64,000 bases of DNA from Sphingomonadaceae bacterium. Its GTDB lineage: Bacteria; Pseudomonadota; Alphaproteobacteria; Sphingomonadales; Sphingomonadaceae. The notes beneath the pieces are model-generated. The model ran no database searches. It was not told the DNA's origin and was given only the letters and a program-made list of their open reading frames with translations. This document shows, piece after piece, positions 1 to 11,995 of this stretch. The stretch spans positions 310,001-374,000 of the forward strand of contig JADZEQ010000001.1 in the NCBI GenBank assembly GCA_020850455.1, read 5' to 3'. A program made the translations under genes and the position numbers. The stretch's first letter is position 1. Each line of letters starts with the position of its first letter.

Positions 1-1518
<1,518 letters not shown>

Positions 1519-1569
1519 TCAGACCCGATGCAAGAGCGTGATAGCGCCTCGGGTCAAATTTGCGTGTCT

Positions 1570-2094
1570 TTAGAAGTGAAAGACAACGCCCGCGCTGATG
1601 CGCGTCGAATCAAACGAAATCGTGTCGGCGGCGAGGCGCAGCCCAACGCGATCGCTGACCGCAACGTCGGCACCGACGCCAACCAGATAATCGCCATCGG
1701 TATCATCGACACCAGCAGGCGGTGTTGCCACACCGGTCAGGCGGCGGACGTCAAAATCCACTTCCTGATAACCGCCACGGACGAACAATTTGGTACCCGG
1801 CGCAATTTCGGTGCCGATTCGCGCAGCAACGCCATATTCGCGGTCAATCGCGCTCGACCCAAAGTTGAAATTGCCTTCGGCGCCAACAAAGACCGAACCG
1901 CTAACCGGCACGTCCACACCGACGAAACCGCCGTAGAAAATGCCATTGTCATCGGCCGCAGTCGGCAGTCCGAAATCATGCGTGCCGACCTGCAGACCGC
2001 CATAAACATCGCTTGTCGGGGCGCTTTGCGCCGCAGCAGGTGCTGCAATCATGGTAGCGCCGATAGCAGCGAGGGGGAGAAGAAACTTTTGCAT
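1570..2094 (-). CDS. Small outer-membrane beta-barrel protein (opacity/OmpA-like barrel)
   Basis: The 174-residue product starts with a signal peptide (MQKFLLPLAAIGATMIAAPAAAQ, expected cleavage after AAAQ). Alternating amphipathic strands follow, such as VYGGLQVG, YGGFVGVDV and LFVRGGYQEVDF, and the chain ends in VVFHF, with the terminal phenylalanine typical of barrels assembled by the BAM complex. Length and pattern fit the eight-stranded barrels of the OMP_b-brl/opacity group. The sequence shows no specific function. AGGGT lies about 7 bases before the ATG. It is a single gene between tgt and the divergent peptidase gene. Confidence 0.75.
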   Translation of the reverse strand: MQKFLLPLAAIGATMIAAPAAAQSAPTSDVYGGLQVGTHDFGLPTAADDNGIFYGGFVGVDVPVSGSVFVGAEGNFNFGSSAIDREYGVAARIGTEIAPGTKLFVRGGYQEVDFDVRRLTGVATPPAGVDDTDGDYLVGVGADVAVSDRVGLRLAADTISFDSTRISAGVVFHF

Positions 2095-2305
2095 GGGTTC
2101 ACCCTATTCTTGTGTGTTGATGTCGCTCAAACGCCAATGTGCACGATATTTCGGCCCCGGCGCGGCGACAGGCGGGGTTTTGCTGAACAGCCATGAGCCT
2201 TTGCTGAAGGCCTCGTTCATCCATGATTCATCCGGCTTGACCCGCCGCGCCGAATTGACCACAAATGTCGGCGGATAAGGTTGAGATGACCAAAGGGGAT
2301 GGGAA

Positions 2306-3763
2306 ATGCTTGTAAGGAAATTGCTTATCGCAGCGCTGGCAGGAACGGCTTTGGCGGGTTTGGCCGGTGCCAGCTTCGCCCAGCGCGCACCTGCACGTCC
2401 TGCCGCCAATGTGGTTGCCCACGCCGGCGATGGGGAGGCGCAATTTCGTGTCATCTACAAGCAATTGGTCGAAACCAATACCAGCCTGTCTGAAGGAAGC
2501 TGCACGCTCGCCGCTGAACGCATGCGCGACCGGTTGCTGTCGGCGGGCTACCCCGCATCCGACCTGCACCTGATCGTTGAACCCAGCCACCCGCGTGAGG
2601 GCAATCTGGTCGCGATCATGCCGGGCAGCGACGCCAACCTGCCCGCGCTTCTGCTGCTCGCCCATATCGACGTGGTCGAAGCGCATCGCGCCGACTGGGA
2701 ACGCGACCCATTCACGCTGATAGAGGAAAATGGCGAATTTTTCGGGCGGGGCGTTTCCGATGACAAAGCGCAGGCCGCCGTCTGGGTCGATACGATGATG
2801 CGCTTGCGTCAAGAAAATGTCCGCCCGCGCCGAACAATCAAAATGGCACTGACCTGTGGGGAGGAAACCGCGGGCGCCTTTAACGGTGCCGAATATCTGG
2901 CCCGCGAATATCGCCAACTGATTGACGCGGGATTTGCGCTCAATGAAGGCGCAGGCGGCTTGCTCGGCCCTGATGGCCGCCACGTCAGCCTCAACATTCA
3001 AGCGGGGGAGAAATTTCCGCAAAATTACCAATTTGAAGTGACCAATCCCGGCGGCCATTCGAGCCGCCCGGTGCGCGACAATGCAATTGTCCGGCTAAGC
3101 CAAGCGTTGATTCGCGTCGGCGCGCACGATTTCCCGATCGAATCAAATGATGCGACGCGGGGATATTTTTCGGCCATGTCGCGGCTGACCCCTGCGCCAA
3201 TTGGCCCGGCGATGGCGCGCTTTGCCGCCAACCCGGCGGATGCAGAGGCAGCGGCCATATTGGCTGCGGCCAACCCGAGCTGGAACGCGATGCTGCGTAC
3301 AACCTGTGTGCCGACAATGTTGAACGGTGGTCATGCAACCAATGCGCTGCCGCAACGCGCGCGGGCCAATGTCAATTGCCGTATATTCCCGGGAACCAGC
3401 GTCGAGACCATTCGCCAAGCATTGGTACAATTGGTCAATGACCCGGGGGTCAACATAACAACGCTCGAAACGCGCAGCCCCATCTCCCCGCCACCGCCGC
3501 TGAACGATGTTATAATGCGCCCGGCGCGCGCGGCGGCCGAGGCAGTATTCCCAGGTGTTCCCCTGATACCCCTAATGCAGCCCGGCGGGACCGACGGGGC
3601 ATTCCTTACGCCGGCAGGTATTCCAACCTATGGCTTTTCTGGCTTCTTCGGCACTGCTGCTGGCAGCAACGCCCACGGGCTCAACGAACATATCGGCGTC
3701 CAATCGGTCATGGACGGGCGGCGGATGCTTTATATCATGGTGCGGGACATAGCCGCGCATTAA
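2306..3763 (+). CDS. Secreted M20 family metallopeptidase
   Basis: The 485-residue protein has an N-terminal signal peptide ([26 protein letters not shown]). Metal-binding and catalytic elements of the M20 family are present: AHIDVV near residue 119, GVSDDKAQ near 150, and CGEETAG near 187, followed by the dimerisation lid and a second metal-binding segment (GGTDGAF). It probably hydrolyses peptides or N-acyl amino acids in the periplasm; the substrate is not evident. A purine-rich AAAGGGGATGGG precedes the ATG. Its stop overlaps the convergent queA stop by 3 bases. Confidence 0.88.
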   Translation: MLVRKLLIAALAGTALAGLAGASFAQRAPARPAANVVAHAGDGEAQFRVIYKQLVETNTSLSEGSCTLAAERMRDRLLSAGYPASDLHLIVEPSHPREGNLVAIMPGSDANLPALLLLAHIDVVEAHRADWERDPFTLIEENGEFFGRGVSDDKAQAAVWVDTMMRLRQENVRPRRTIKMALTCGEETAGAFNGAEYLAREYRQLIDAGFALNEGAGGLLGPDGRHVSLNIQAGEKFPQNYQFEVTNPGGHSSRPVRDNAIVRLSQALIRVGAHDFPIESNDATRGYFSAMSRLTPAPIGPAMARFAANPADAEAAAILAAANPSWNAMLRTTCVPTMLNGGHATNALPQRARANVNCRIFPGTSVETIRQALVQLVNDPGVNITTLETRSPISPPPPLNDVIMRPARAAAEAVFPGVPLIPLMQPGGTDGAFLTPAGIPTYGFSGFFGTAAGSNAHGLNEHIGVQSVMDGRRMLYIMVRDIAAH

Positions 3764-4809
3764 GATTGGGGCAGCAGCAGGCTGGCATCGCCATAGCTGT
3801 AGAAACGGTAGCCAGCGCCGATGGCGTGGGCATAGGCGGCCTGCATCGTCTCCAGCCCCATCAGCGCGCTGACCAACATGAACAGGGTGGATCGCGGTAG
3901 GTGGAAATTGGTCATCAGCCCATCAATGCCGCGAAAGCGATAGCCGGGGGTGATGAAAATAGCGGTGTCACCGGCAAAGGGGCGGATGATGCCATCCTCC
4001 CCCGTCGCGCTTTCAATCAGGCGCAGACTGGTTGTGCCGACCGCAATCACCCGGCCGCCGCGTGCGCGCACCGCGTTCAGCCGATCGGCAGTTACAGCGT
4101 CAATCGCACCCCATTCGGCGTGCATGACATGCGCTGCAGTATCCTCCGCCTTGACCGGCAAAAATGTGCCTGCGCCGACGTGCAATGTCAGTCGTTCGGC
4201 GCCGATGTGCGCGGCAGCAAGCGTGTCCACCAAGTCTTGCGTGAAATGAAGAGCTGCGGTCGGTGCGGCTACCGCCCCATCCTTTTGGGCGAACATCGTC
4301 TGATAATCTTGGGCGTCGCGCGCATCAGCTGCGCGCTTGCCGGCGATATAGGGTGGCAGTGGCATCCGTCCCGCCCGTTCGAGTAAGATCTCAACCGGTT
4401 CGTCACCATCAAAGCGCAGGATGAAGCTGCCGTCGGGCAAGCGCTGCTGCGCAATGGCGCTGACGTTTTGGCCAAAATCTACTCGGTCACCCGGCACCAG
4501 ACGCTTGGCATTGCGGATGAATGCCTGCCAGCAGCGCAAGTCTATGCGCTTGTGCAGAGTCGCGCCAATCCGCGCCTCTCCACCCTTAAAGGTGCGGCGC
4601 ACGCCCTCCAGCTGTGCGGGGATAACGCGCGTATCATTGAAGACGAGGCAATCGTCCGCGCGCAACAATTGGGGGAGTTCGCGGACAATATGATCACGCA
4701 AGCTACCATCCCCACCAACCCTCAGTAGTCGCGCCGCATCGCGCGGCGCGGCGGGGCGCAGCGCTATGCACTCGCTGGGCAGCGTGAAGTCAAATTGGTC
4801 AACAAGCAT
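3760..4809 (-). CDS. queA: S-adenosylmethionine:tRNA ribosyltransferase-isomerase
   Basis: This 349-residue enzyme transfers the ribosyl part of SAM to preQ1 in tRNA, forming epoxyqueuosine. Family segments include [14 protein letters not shown] at the N terminus, [21 protein letters not shown] and NFHLPRSTL, and the length is typical. The start at 4809 fits the conserved N terminus; upstream in-frame sequence is part of the intergenic region and the cyclophilin gene. It is the last gene of a same-strand series ispA-coaD-cyclophilin-queA, 25 bases below the cyclophilin. Confidence 0.96.
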   Translation of the reverse strand: MLVDQFDFTLPSECIALRPAAPRDAARLLRVGGDGSLRDHIVRELPQLLRADDCLVFNDTRVIPAQLEGVRRTFKGGEARIGATLHKRIDLRCWQAFIRNAKRLVPGDRVDFGQNVSAIAQQRLPDGSFILRFDGDEPVEILLERAGRMPLPPYIAGKRAADARDAQDYQTMFAQKDGAVAAPTAALHFTQDLVDTLAAAHIGAERLTLHVGAGTFLPVKAEDTAAHVMHAEWGAIDAVTADRLNAVRARGGRVIAVGTTSLRLIESATGEDGIIRPFAGDTAIFITPGYRFRGIDGLMTNFHLPRSTLFMLVSALMGLETMQAAYAHAIGAGYRFYSYGDASLLLPQS

Positions 4810-4834
4810 GGCTGGGTCCGGTTCGGACGAAAAC

Positions 4835-5545
4835 CTATCCGCCGGGCTGTGCCATGCCCGGGCTTGGCGGCGCAACTGCAGGCGGCGCCAGCGCTGCGGG
4901 GGCCGGTTGCGGCAGATTATCGGCCAGAATTGATGCCTGCAAAATCCGCGTCGGATTGGCGGGTGGTTCGCCCCGCTCGATCCGGTCGACAAACTCCATT
5001 CCCGAAATGACGCGGCCGAACACCGTATAATTGCCGTCAAGCGTCAGGCGCGGCAGCAGCATGATGAAGAACTGGCTGTTGGCGCTATTATATTCCTGCG
5101 CGCGCGCCATCGAAACGGCCCCGCGTACATGGGGCAGCGTGTTAAATTCGGCTGGAAGATCCGCCAATTGGCTACCGCCGGTGCCGTCACCCTGTGGGTC
5201 GCCCCCCTGCGCCATAAAGCCTTCAATGACACGGTGGAACAGCAAACCATTGTAGAAGCCTTGACGGGTCAAGGTCTTGATACGCTCAACCGTTTGCGGT
5301 GCAGCATCAGGGCGCAACTGGATAAGGACGCGACCACCAGTTGACAAATCGAGCGCCAAAATCTGCTCAGGCACATTGGCAATATCGGCAGGTGGCAGCG
5401 TCGCCACCACCGTGCGTTCGGGTCGTGCAGCCGGTGCAGCGGGCGGTGTTTGAGCCAGCGCCATGGCTGGCACCGCGAACAATGCCAGCATAACGCCCCA
5501 ACGTGCGTGAGAGAAAATGGTCGGCTTTGGCAGTAGGTGGGGCAA
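4835..5545 (-). CDS. Periplasmic cyclophilin-type peptidyl-prolyl cis-trans isomerase
   Basis: The 236-residue protein has a signal segment ([18 protein letters not shown]), a Pro/Ala-rich linker, and a cyclophilin domain with [31 protein letters not shown] and YTVFGRVI. The tail is Pro/Ala-rich (residues about 210-236). It should catalyse proline isomerisation during folding of exported proteins. The start is TTG at 5545: AAGGA lies 7 bases upstream and the resulting N terminus supplies the basic residues needed in a signal peptide, whereas the first internal ATG (5491) would not. Confidence 0.9.
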   Translation of the reverse strand: MPHLLPKPTIFSHARWGVMLALFAVPAMALAQTPPAAPAARPERTVVATLPPADIANVPEQILALDLSTGGRVLIQLRPDAAPQTVERIKTLTRQGFYNGLLFHRVIEGFMAQGGDPQGDGTGGSQLADLPAEFNTLPHVRGAVSMARAQEYNSANSQFFIMLLPRLTLDGNYTVFGRVISGMEFVDRIERGEPPANPTRILQASILADNLPQPAPAALAPPAVAPPSPGMAQPGG

Positions 5546-5604
5546 TGCTGCATCCTTAATGTTCGGAATCGACCGACGCCTATAATGGGCGCGCGATTAA
5601 CGCG

Positions 5605-6114
5605 TCATGACCCCTTTCGTCCAATGGAATCGACGCGCGCGATAACGTCGCTGGCGACGGCAGGTGAAACAAATTTATCAATCGGCCCACCATAGAGGGC
5701 GATTTCCTTGACTAAGCGCGATGCAATTGGCTGCAAGCCGACATCCGCCATCAGAAACACTGTCTCCACGCGGTCATTGATCTGCTGATTCATACCCGCC
5801 ATCTGATATTCATATTCAAAGTCAGCCACCGCACGCAATCCACGCACAATGATGCTCGCCCCTTGCTGGTCCGCAAAATCCATAAGCAAAGCGTTAAACC
5901 CCACAACCCGAACATTATCTATACCCGCCGCCGCCACTTCGCGTTCAACCATCGACAGCCGTTCGCCATCGTCAAACATCGGTGCCTTACTGATATTGGT
6001 GGTGACACCAATGACCAATTGATCGACCAGCTTGGCTCCGCGCCGGATGATGTCCATATGCCCCAATGTTATCGGGTCGAAAGTGCCAGGATATACGCCA
6101 ATTCGATGTGCCAT
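5605..6114 (-). CDS. coaD: Phosphopantetheine adenylyltransferase
   Basis: The 169-residue protein catalyses the penultimate step of coenzyme A synthesis (4'-phosphopantetheine + ATP to dephospho-CoA). The N terminus has the nucleotidyltransferase core YPGTFDPITLGHMDII with the HxGH-like motif, and the C-terminal half has GLRAVADFEYEYQMA and the ISST-type position written here as IASRLVKEIA. Length is typical. AGGGACAGGTC immediately precedes the ATG. It lies 9 bases below ispA, probably in the same transcript. Confidence 0.96.
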   Translation of the reverse strand: MAHRIGVYPGTFDPITLGHMDIIRRGAKLVDQLVIGVTTNISKAPMFDDGERLSMVEREVAAAGIDNVRVVGFNALLMDFADQQGASIIVRGLRAVADFEYEYQMAGMNQQINDRVETVFLMADVGLQPIASRLVKEIALYGGPIDKFVSPAVASDVIARVDSIGRKGS

Positions 6115-6123
6115 GACCTGTCC

Positions 6124-7035
6124 CTAATATCCGCGCGCGCCAATAAACTGTGCAATATCACGCAATAAATCTGCCTCCAGCCCATAAGGTGCCAGATGGA
6201 GGATTGCCTGATCGATCAAATGCGCGGCCTGTTCGCGCGCACGTTCCGGCCCCATCAGCGTCACAAAGGTTGCCTTGCCCGCTGCTGCGTCCTTTCCCAC
6301 GGCCTTGCCCGCCGCGGTCGCGTCCCCCTCCACATCAATCAGGTCATCAATGATCTGGAATGCGAGGCCAATATCACGCGCATAGCCACGCAAGGGGCCG
6401 CGCGCATCGCTGGGTATCCGACCTAATATCGCCCCAGCCTCCACGCTCCAATGAATAAGTGCGCCCGTTTTCATCTGTTGGAGCCTAGTAATGGTGGCGA
6501 GATCAAAATGGTGCTTGGCCGCCGCCAAATCCATCATCTGTCCGCCCGCCATTCCTGCAGGGCCAGCCGCACGGGTCAGTTCGCCAATAAGTTCGAGTCG
6601 TACGAAGGGGTCGCTGTGCGTTGCGGGGTCGGACAAAATCTCAAACGCCAAATCATGCAGCGCATCGCCAGCCAATATCGCAGTCGCCTCATCAAATGCG
6701 CGATGCACCGTCGGCTTGCCGCGCCGCATATCATCATCATCCATCGCCGGAAGATCGTCATGGATAAGTGAATAAACGTGGATTGCCTCCACCGCTGCAC
6801 CGGTGCGCAAGGCGCAAACCCCATCAACCGCAAACAACTGTGCCGATGCTCGGACAAGTAACGGGCGCAACCTTTTGCCCCCGCCGATGGCGGCATGGCG
6901 CATCGCGTCGAACAGGGGCGCGCGCGCGTCGGCACTCGGGCCAAGCAAATGGCCGAAAAAAGCGTCCGTATCTCTTGCGATATCGTCCATTGCCGCGGCT
7001 AACAGCGGGCTTGGCGGCTCGTCCAATCGCGCCAT
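6124..7035 (-). CDS. ispA: Polyprenyl (farnesyl/geranyl) diphosphate synthase
   Basis: This 303-residue trans-prenyltransferase condenses isopentenyl diphosphate with allylic diphosphates. The first aspartate-rich motif is DDLPAMDDDD and the second is DDLIDVEGD; GGGKRLRP near the N terminus is the substrate-binding segment. An ATG at 7035, one base after the xseB stop (TGAAATG), gives the usual family length, while an earlier start would overlap xseB by 65 bases. The ispA-xseB pair is a common bacterial arrangement, often with dxs close by; here dxs lies at the far end of the window. Confidence 0.93.
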   Translation of the reverse strand: MARLDEPPSPLLAAAMDDIARDTDAFFGHLLGPSADARAPLFDAMRHAAIGGGKRLRPLLVRASAQLFAVDGVCALRTGAAVEAIHVYSLIHDDLPAMDDDDMRRGKPTVHRAFDEATAILAGDALHDLAFEILSDPATHSDPFVRLELIGELTRAAGPAGMAGGQMMDLAAAKHHFDLATITRLQQMKTGALIHWSVEAGAILGRIPSDARGPLRGYARDIGLAFQIIDDLIDVEGDATAAGKAVGKDAAAGKATFVTLMGPERAREQAAHLIDQAILHLAPYGLEADLLRDIAQFIGARGY

Positions 7036-7036
7036 T

Positions 7037-7300
7037 TCAACCGGCGTCGAAGGGTGTTGCACCCGTGACCGACCCATCAGTTGCAAGGCGAATTTGCTCA
7101 ATCTTCACCTCCGCCACTTGCAGCCGCGCGTCACAATGCTGCTTAAGTGCGGTTGCACGTTCGTAAAGCACAATCGCATCATCGAGCGGCACACGCCCCT
7201 CTTCAAGCTGACGGACGATACGGCCCAATTCCTCCATCGCAGCTTCAAAGCTGAGCGTTGCGATGGCGGCAGGTGGCTGGGTGGTAGCAGCTTCGGTCAT
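7037..7300 (-). CDS. xseB: Exodeoxyribonuclease VII small subunit
   Basis: The 87-residue protein matches XseB in size and pattern: LSFEAAMEELGRIVRQLEEG, then PLDDAIVLYERATALKQHCDARLQVAE, forming the helical hairpin that binds the XseA subunit. The start at 7300 (MTEAATTQPP) fits the family; upstream in-frame sequence to 7459 is poorly conserved. One base separates its stop from the ispA start, so the two are co-transcribed and probably translationally coupled. Confidence 0.93.
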   Translation of the reverse strand: MTEAATTQPPAAIATLSFEAAMEELGRIVRQLEEGRVPLDDAIVLYERATALKQHCDARLQVAEVKIEQIRLATDGSVTGATPFDAG

Positions 7301-7479
7301 CGGCGGATATTGGCCGTGGCGAACAAGGGGGTCAAGCGACACATGCGTGCAACGCGCACGAAACGAGTGGGCGACCATGGCCCCATAGTCGCCCCTTGTT
7401 TGCCGGACATGCTTTGCTAGAAAAGGTGCGAGCTGGGAAGAGCCGGGGAAATTGACCATCCACCGGGGGGAAATGCGCT

Positions 7480-8271
7480 ATGGATGGGAGCAGGTTGCGC
7501 CACAATATCTGGATGTTGCTCGAACCCCGAGCACGGCGTGCAAGGGGGTTGAGCTGGCTAAATCTCTGCCTCCTCCTCATCATCATTTTGGCGACTGTGG
7601 CAGCCATTATAGAGACAGAGCCGCTAATCGTTCGTGGCCACCAGAGACTGTTTTCCGCAATGCAATATGGCTTTGGTGCCATTTTTGCGGTCGAATATCT
7701 GGCGCGATTCTGGGTCGCTGCAGAAAATCCCGGGAAAGAGAGCAACTGGATCAAGCGCTGGCGCTTTGTCCGAAGCCTAAGCGCCATTATCGACCTTGTA
7801 GTCGTCCTTGCCGCCTTCGCACCGTTGATTGCAGGCGATGTTGCATCGTTGCGCATGTTGCGGCTGATCCGGATTTTAGGGTTGGCGCGGCTGGGCAAAT
7901 TGTCTGCCGCCGTCCACGGCATAAGTGCAGCCGTTTATTCGCGCCGCTTTGAACTGGGTGTGACGGCCGGTATCGCCGTCATGTTCATGGTTTTTGGCGC
8001 GACTCTGTTGTACTGGATTGAAGGCGGCATCCAAGCCGAGCAATTTGGTTCCATCCCCCGCGCCATGTGGTGGGCGGTCATCACCATGACGACCATCGGT
8101 TACGGCGATACTTACCCCATCACAGCGGCTGGAAAGTTTGCCGCTGCATTCATTGCGTTGTCGGGTGTCGGACTGATCGCTATGCCAACCGGGATTTTGG
8201 CCGCTGCCTTTTCGGATGCGATGCAAGCGCACCACCATGGCCCGCATGGGGAGGAGGTGGAACTCGATTGA
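7480..8271 (+). CDS. Voltage-gated potassium channel, six transmembrane helices
   Basis: The 263-residue membrane protein has an ion-transport fold. TM1 is around [17 protein letters not shown], an S4-like segment carries arginines at three-residue intervals ([15 protein letters not shown], about residues 127-141), and the pore loop holds TIGYGD near residues 204-209, the K+ selectivity filter. The C terminus is short and rich in histidine, with no RCK or cyclic-nucleotide domain visible. It lies divergent from xseB and ends 58 bases before purL. Physiological role is not shown by the sequence. Confidence 0.9.
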   Translation: MDGSRLRHNIWMLLEPRARRARGLSWLNLCLLLIIILATVAAIIETEPLIVRGHQRLFSAMQYGFGAIFAVEYLARFWVAAENPGKESNWIKRWRFVRSLSAIIDLVVVLAAFAPLIAGDVASLRMLRLIRILGLARLGKLSAAVHGISAAVYSRRFELGVTAGIAVMFMVFGATLLYWIEGGIQAEQFGSIPRAMWWAVITMTTIGYGDTYPITAAGKFAAAFIALSGVGLIAMPTGILAAAFSDAMQAHHHGPHGEEVELD

Positions 8272-8329
8272 TGTAGACGCACGGGCGAAGGCTGGCATAT
8301 TAGGCCAAGCGGCGCTAAGGGCCGCGCCT

Positions 8330-10489
8330 ATGAGCGAAATTACGCCCCAGATCGTCGCCGACCACGGCCTGTCGCAGGAAGAATATGACCGCGTCCTGAG
8401 CGCGCTGGGGCGAACGCCAAACATAGTCGAACTGGGCATTTTTTCGGTGATGTGGTCCGAACATTGCTCCTATAAATCGTCGCGTATCCACCTGAAAAAA
8501 CTGCCGACCGAAGCGCCGTGGGTCATTTGCGGTCCCGGCGAAAATGCTGGGGTCATCGATATTGGGGACGGCGACGCTGCCATCTTCAAAATGGAAAGTC
8601 ACAACCACCCCAGCTATATCGAACCCTATCAGGGTGCGGCAACGGGTGTTGGCGGCATATTGCGCGACGTATTTACCATGGGGGCGCGACCCGTCGCCAA
8701 TATGAACGCCTTGCGATTTGGCGATCCTGACCACCCCAAGATGCGCCACCTAATTTCCGGCGTGGTCAGAGGGATAGGTGGTTATGGCAATTGCGTCGGC
8801 GTGCCGACCGTGGGCGGCGAAGTAAATTTTCACCCAGCCTATAATGGCAATATATTGGTCAATGCGATGACTGTCGGCGTCGCACGCACCGACAAGATTT
8901 TCTATTCAGCGGCGAGCGGGGTCGGCAACCCCATCGTCTATGTCGGCTCCAAGACTGGGCGTGATGGCATCCATGGCGCAACAATGGCTAGCGCCGATTT
9001 TGAGGAAGGCGACGAAGATAAGCGGCCGACGGTGCAGGTCGGCGATCCTTTCACCGAAAAGCTGCTGATCGAGGCGTGTCTGGAGTTGATGGCATCGGAC
9101 GCCATAGTCGCGATACAGGATATGGGGGCGGCAGGCCTCACATCCTCCTCGGTGGAAATGGCGTCCAAAGGTGGGGTAGGCATCCACCTTAACATGGACG
9201 ACGTGCCACAACGCGAAACGGGCATGAGCGCCTATGAAATGATGCTGTCCGAAAGCCAAGAACGTATGCTCATGGTGCTGCAACCGGGTAAGGAAGCCTT
9301 TGCCGAGGCGATTTTCCGTAAATGGGATCTTGATTTCGCAGTGATCGGCCATGTTACCGACACTGGACGAATGGTGCTGGAACATCATGGAGAGATTGTG
9401 TGCGACATTCCGCTCGCGCCATTGGCGGACGATGCCCCGCTTTATGACCGTCCTTCGGCAAGCGATGCCGATTACAAGGCTTGGACGCAGGTTAACCCGC
9501 TGGGCGACGTTCCCGAAAGCGCCGATGTGGGGGGCGACCTGCTGCGCCTGATGGGCAGCCCCGACATCGCGTCGCGTCGCTGGATCTGGGAACAATATGA
9601 CAGCCAGGTCGGGGGCGATACGGTGCAGAAATCAGGCGGTGACGCGGCACTAGTGCGCGTGCACGGCAGCCAGAAGGCCATCGCCATTTCGACCGACTGC
9701 AACCCGCGTTACTGCTATGCCGACCCGGTAGAAGGCGGTAAACAGGCCATTGCAGAGACATATCGTAACATCAGCGCGGTGGGGGCAACCCCATTGGCCG
9801 TCACCAATTGCCTGAATTTCGGAAATCCTCAGCGCCCCGAAATTATGGCGCAGATCACGGGTTGTCTGAGCGGCATGGGCGAAGCATGCCGCGCGCTGCA
9901 ATTCCCGATCGTGTCGGGCAATGTCAGCCTCTATAATGAAAGCAAGGCAACGGGCGGGGGAAGCGCCATTTTGCCGACACCCGCCATCGGCGGTGTCGGC
10001 TTGATTCTTAACTGGGAAAAGGCGGTTGGAATCGGTGGTTTTGGGGAGGGTGACAGGGTTTGGCTGCTTGGCGATACCGGTCGCCATATCGGCCAGTCGT
10101 GCTGGCTGCGTACCATCCATGGGCGTGAGGATGGCAAGGCACCACGCGTCCAACTTGACAAGGAAAAGACCCATGGCGAACATGTCCGCCACCTGATTGA
10201 TGGCGGGTTGGCCAAAGCCGTCCATGATATCAGCGACGGGGGCCTAGCGGTTGCTTTGAGCGAAATGGCGCTGGCAGCAAACATCGGCATTGTGTTGGAC
10301 AATGCCCCGACCACAGCCGAAGCCTTTGGTGAAGATCAGGGTCGTTACATTATCATTGCGGCAGCCGGCGTGATGATCGACGGGGCAGTGCCCATCGGCA
10401 CCGCGACCGGCTATGAATTATTCGGCATTTCGATCGATCGTCTGCGCCACGCTCATGAGGAATTTTTGCCCAAATTGATGGATAGTTGA
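8330..10489 (+). CDS. purL: Phosphoribosylformylglycinamidine synthase subunit PurL
   Basis: This 719-residue ATP-dependent synthetase makes FGAM in purine synthesis. Its size is that of the multi-subunit type, which needs PurQ (glutaminase) and PurS; neither is in this window. Characteristic stretches are [42 protein letters not shown] and the second-half [11 protein letters not shown]. The ATG at 8330 ([14 protein letters not shown]) matches the family N terminus; an upstream start at 8216 would overlap the channel gene. Confidence 0.97.
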   Translation: MSEITPQIVADHGLSQEEYDRVLSALGRTPNIVELGIFSVMWSEHCSYKSSRIHLKKLPTEAPWVICGPGENAGVIDIGDGDAAIFKMESHNHPSYIEPYQGAATGVGGILRDVFTMGARPVANMNALRFGDPDHPKMRHLISGVVRGIGGYGNCVGVPTVGGEVNFHPAYNGNILVNAMTVGVARTDKIFYSAASGVGNPIVYVGSKTGRDGIHGATMASADFEEGDEDKRPTVQVGDPFTEKLLIEACLELMASDAIVAIQDMGAAGLTSSSVEMASKGGVGIHLNMDDVPQRETGMSAYEMMLSESQERMLMVLQPGKEAFAEAIFRKWDLDFAVIGHVTDTGRMVLEHHGEIVCDIPLAPLADDAPLYDRPSASDADYKAWTQVNPLGDVPESADVGGDLLRLMGSPDIASRRWIWEQYDSQVGGDTVQKSGGDAALVRVHGSQKAIAISTDCNPRYCYADPVEGGKQAIAETYRNISAVGATPLAVTNCLNFGNPQRPEIMAQITGCLSGMGEACRALQFPIVSGNVSLYNESKATGGGSAILPTPAIGGVGLILNWEKAVGIGGFGEGDRVWLLGDTGRHIGQSCWLRTIHGREDGKAPRVQLDKEKTHGEHVRHLIDGGLAKAVHDISDGGLAVALSEMALAANIGIVLDNAPTTAEAFGEDQGRYIIIAAAGVMIDGAVPIGTATGYELFGISIDRLRHAHEEFLPKLMDS

Positions 10490-10555
10490 ACTACGTCTTC
10501 ATTTGTGGTTAAAGCCTGCAGCTGTCAAAAACACAGGCAGCCGTAGGGGAAATAT

Positions 10556-11005
10556 ATGCTACATTGGCGCAATATCGTCACCGCAACACTGGTTGCCGGG
10601 TCACTCGATCTGCTGGCAGCAGTCGCCATTACCTTGTTTTTCCAACATGCTATCGGTGACATGCTGCGTTATGTCGCATCGGGGCCGATACCACCCGCCA
10701 CAGGATGGGGCGTCGGTGGGGCGATTCTTGGCGCGGTCGTCCATTTCGCGATTATGGCGATCATAGTGGTCATTTACGACATCGCGGCCAGCCGTGACCA
10801 GCGACTGGCCCGCGCCACATTTTTCTGGGGTGCAGTCTATGGCGTCATCACCTTTGCTGTCATGAATTTGCTCGTCGTGCCGCTACGCTTTGGCGGCTGG
10901 CCGCCAAGCATGCTGACCATCGTCAGTCAGCTTTTTTGCCACATCGTGCTGGTCGGCCTGCCCATCGCCTATATAATCGCGCGCGGGCACCGTCATCCGG
11001 CCTAA
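10556..11005 (+). CDS. Small four-helix membrane protein of unknown function
   Basis: The 149-residue product has four hydrophobic stretches: about residues 8-30, 50-74, 85-108 and 118-141. Notable segments are GWGVGGAILGAVVHFAIMAIIVVIYDIA and FWGAVYGVITFAVMNLLVVPLRFGG, reminiscent of uncharacterised small inner-membrane proteins. I do not recognise a function. GGGGAAAT precedes the ATG. It starts 66 bases after purL, and its stop overlaps the stop of the convergent COQ4-like gene. Confidence 0.7.
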   Translation: MLHWRNIVTATLVAGSLDLLAAVAITLFFQHAIGDMLRYVASGPIPPATGWGVGGAILGAVVHFAIMAIIVVIYDIAASRDQRLARATFFWGAVYGVITFAVMNLLVVPLRFGGWPPSMLTIVSQLFCHIVLVGLPIAYIIARGHRHPA

Positions 11006-11814
11006 GCCGCGGCGGCGAGTACCGGCGCATCATCCGCTGTCACCGTCTGACCCATCAGGTCATAGGGGTCGATGCCATCGGCACGCAGCATCGCATGGAC
11101 GCGTTGATAGACTTGCGGTGTCGGGATGTTGAGCCGCGCACGCAGCAGATCCAGCGGTTCGGCCAACATGGACATAATGTCTTGATTCGCGATCTTTGCA
11201 GCGATGCGTCCATGGCGCTGTCCTTCACGCACGGCGGCATAGACCGGATAGCGCGCGCCGAGCGCCTTGCGAATTTCACGCGCACCAGCATATGCAATGA
11301 ACAAAATGCCCCAACTCGGTGTCTGGCTATAAGAAAAGGCGAGCACACATTGTTCGCCCAGCGCATCCCGACCATAGCCAGTTAGTACATGAAACAGATC
11401 GTGCGTGTCGCGCAAGCGATTGCCATAGCGTTCAAGCTGATCGTCAAACTGTGCCTGACCAACACGGAATTTTTTCTGTTCGGCAACCAGTCCCGCTGCC
11501 GTCAACCCTTCAGTCTCCATGAAATCGCAATAAGCATGGGCAAGGCTGCCCGACGGCATGCACCGCAGCCGCGCATGATCGTCGAGCAGGTCGGGCAGAT
11601 ATTCCCCTTCTTCCATCACCCGCGCACCAACCGGCGTTGCGGCAAATGCCTGTGTGGCGCTGAGAAAACGATTATCTCGCAGCGCCTCCAATATATGGAA
11701 AACCTGCTCAGTATCTTCCTTGTCGGCCACCAGATTTCGGAAATGCCGCCACGCTTTGAGCGGGCGCATGCCGGTTGCAGGACGGCCAGGATCAATCAGG
11801 GGAAGAGTCTGCAC
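11002..11814 (-). CDS. COQ4-family protein (ubiquinone biosynthesis-like)
   Basis: The 270-residue protein belongs to the COQ4 family, which in eukaryotes is tied to coenzyme Q assembly. It has the metal-binding HDxxH signature in DTHDLFHVLTGYGRD, with conserved ADKEDTEQVFHILEAL upstream. The start is placed at GTG 11814 (LPLIDPGRP follows), behind an AGGAGG 12 bases upstream; a GTG at 11835 would lie on top of that Shine-Dalgarno sequence. A sigma-70-like promoter and a TetR-type operator lie about 110-155 bases upstream, so expression is probably repressible. The biochemical role in bacteria is uncertain. Confidence 0.82.
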   Translation of the reverse strand: MQTLPLIDPGRPATGMRPLKAWRHFRNLVADKEDTEQVFHILEALRDNRFLSATQAFAATPVGARVMEEGEYLPDLLDDHARLRCMPSGSLAHAYCDFMETEGLTAAGLVAEQKKFRVGQAQFDDQLERYGNRLRDTHDLFHVLTGYGRDALGEQCVLAFSYSQTPSWGILFIAYAGAREIRKALGARYPVYAAVREGQRHGRIAAKIANQDIMSMLAEPLDLLRARLNIPTPQVYQRVHAMLRADGIDPYDLMGQTVTADDAPVLAAAA

Positions 11815-11924
11815 AGCTTTTTCACACCTCCTCACGCTTTTTTCGCGCCGTGCTTGTGCACGTCCGCGTGCTTTTCATGCGGCGAACAGGCGTAATATCT
11901 GCGGGAGAGCCCGACGCACCACAC

Positions 11925-11946
11925 TTACCAACACTCGTGTAAGTAA
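11925..11946. promoter_or_regulatory. TetR-type operator upstream of the COQ4-like gene
   Basis: A dyad reads TTAC-CA-ACAC-TC-GTGT-AA-GTAA, with arms TTAC/GTAA and ACAC/GTGT symmetric about one centre (16 of 22 bases). On the minus strand it covers the -10 hexamer of a promoter: TTGACC at 11963-11968 and TACTTA at 11940-11945, 17 bases apart, reading toward the COQ4-like gene. This architecture is that of repressor operators of the TetR/AcrR type. The repressor itself is not in the adjacent genes. Confidence 0.6.
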
Positions 11947-11968
11947 TTGTGATGTGGGTAAAGGTCAA
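11940..11968 (-). promoter_or_regulatory. Sigma-70-type promoter of the COQ4-like gene
   Basis: On the minus strand, -35 TTGACC (11963-11968) and -10 TACTTA (11940-11945) are separated by 17 bases. Transcription would start near 11933, leaving a leader of about 120 bases before GTG 11814. The -10 lies inside the dyad operator. Confidence 0.5.
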
Positions 11969-11995
11969 GACCCCCTTGGCCGGGCAATGTGGCGG

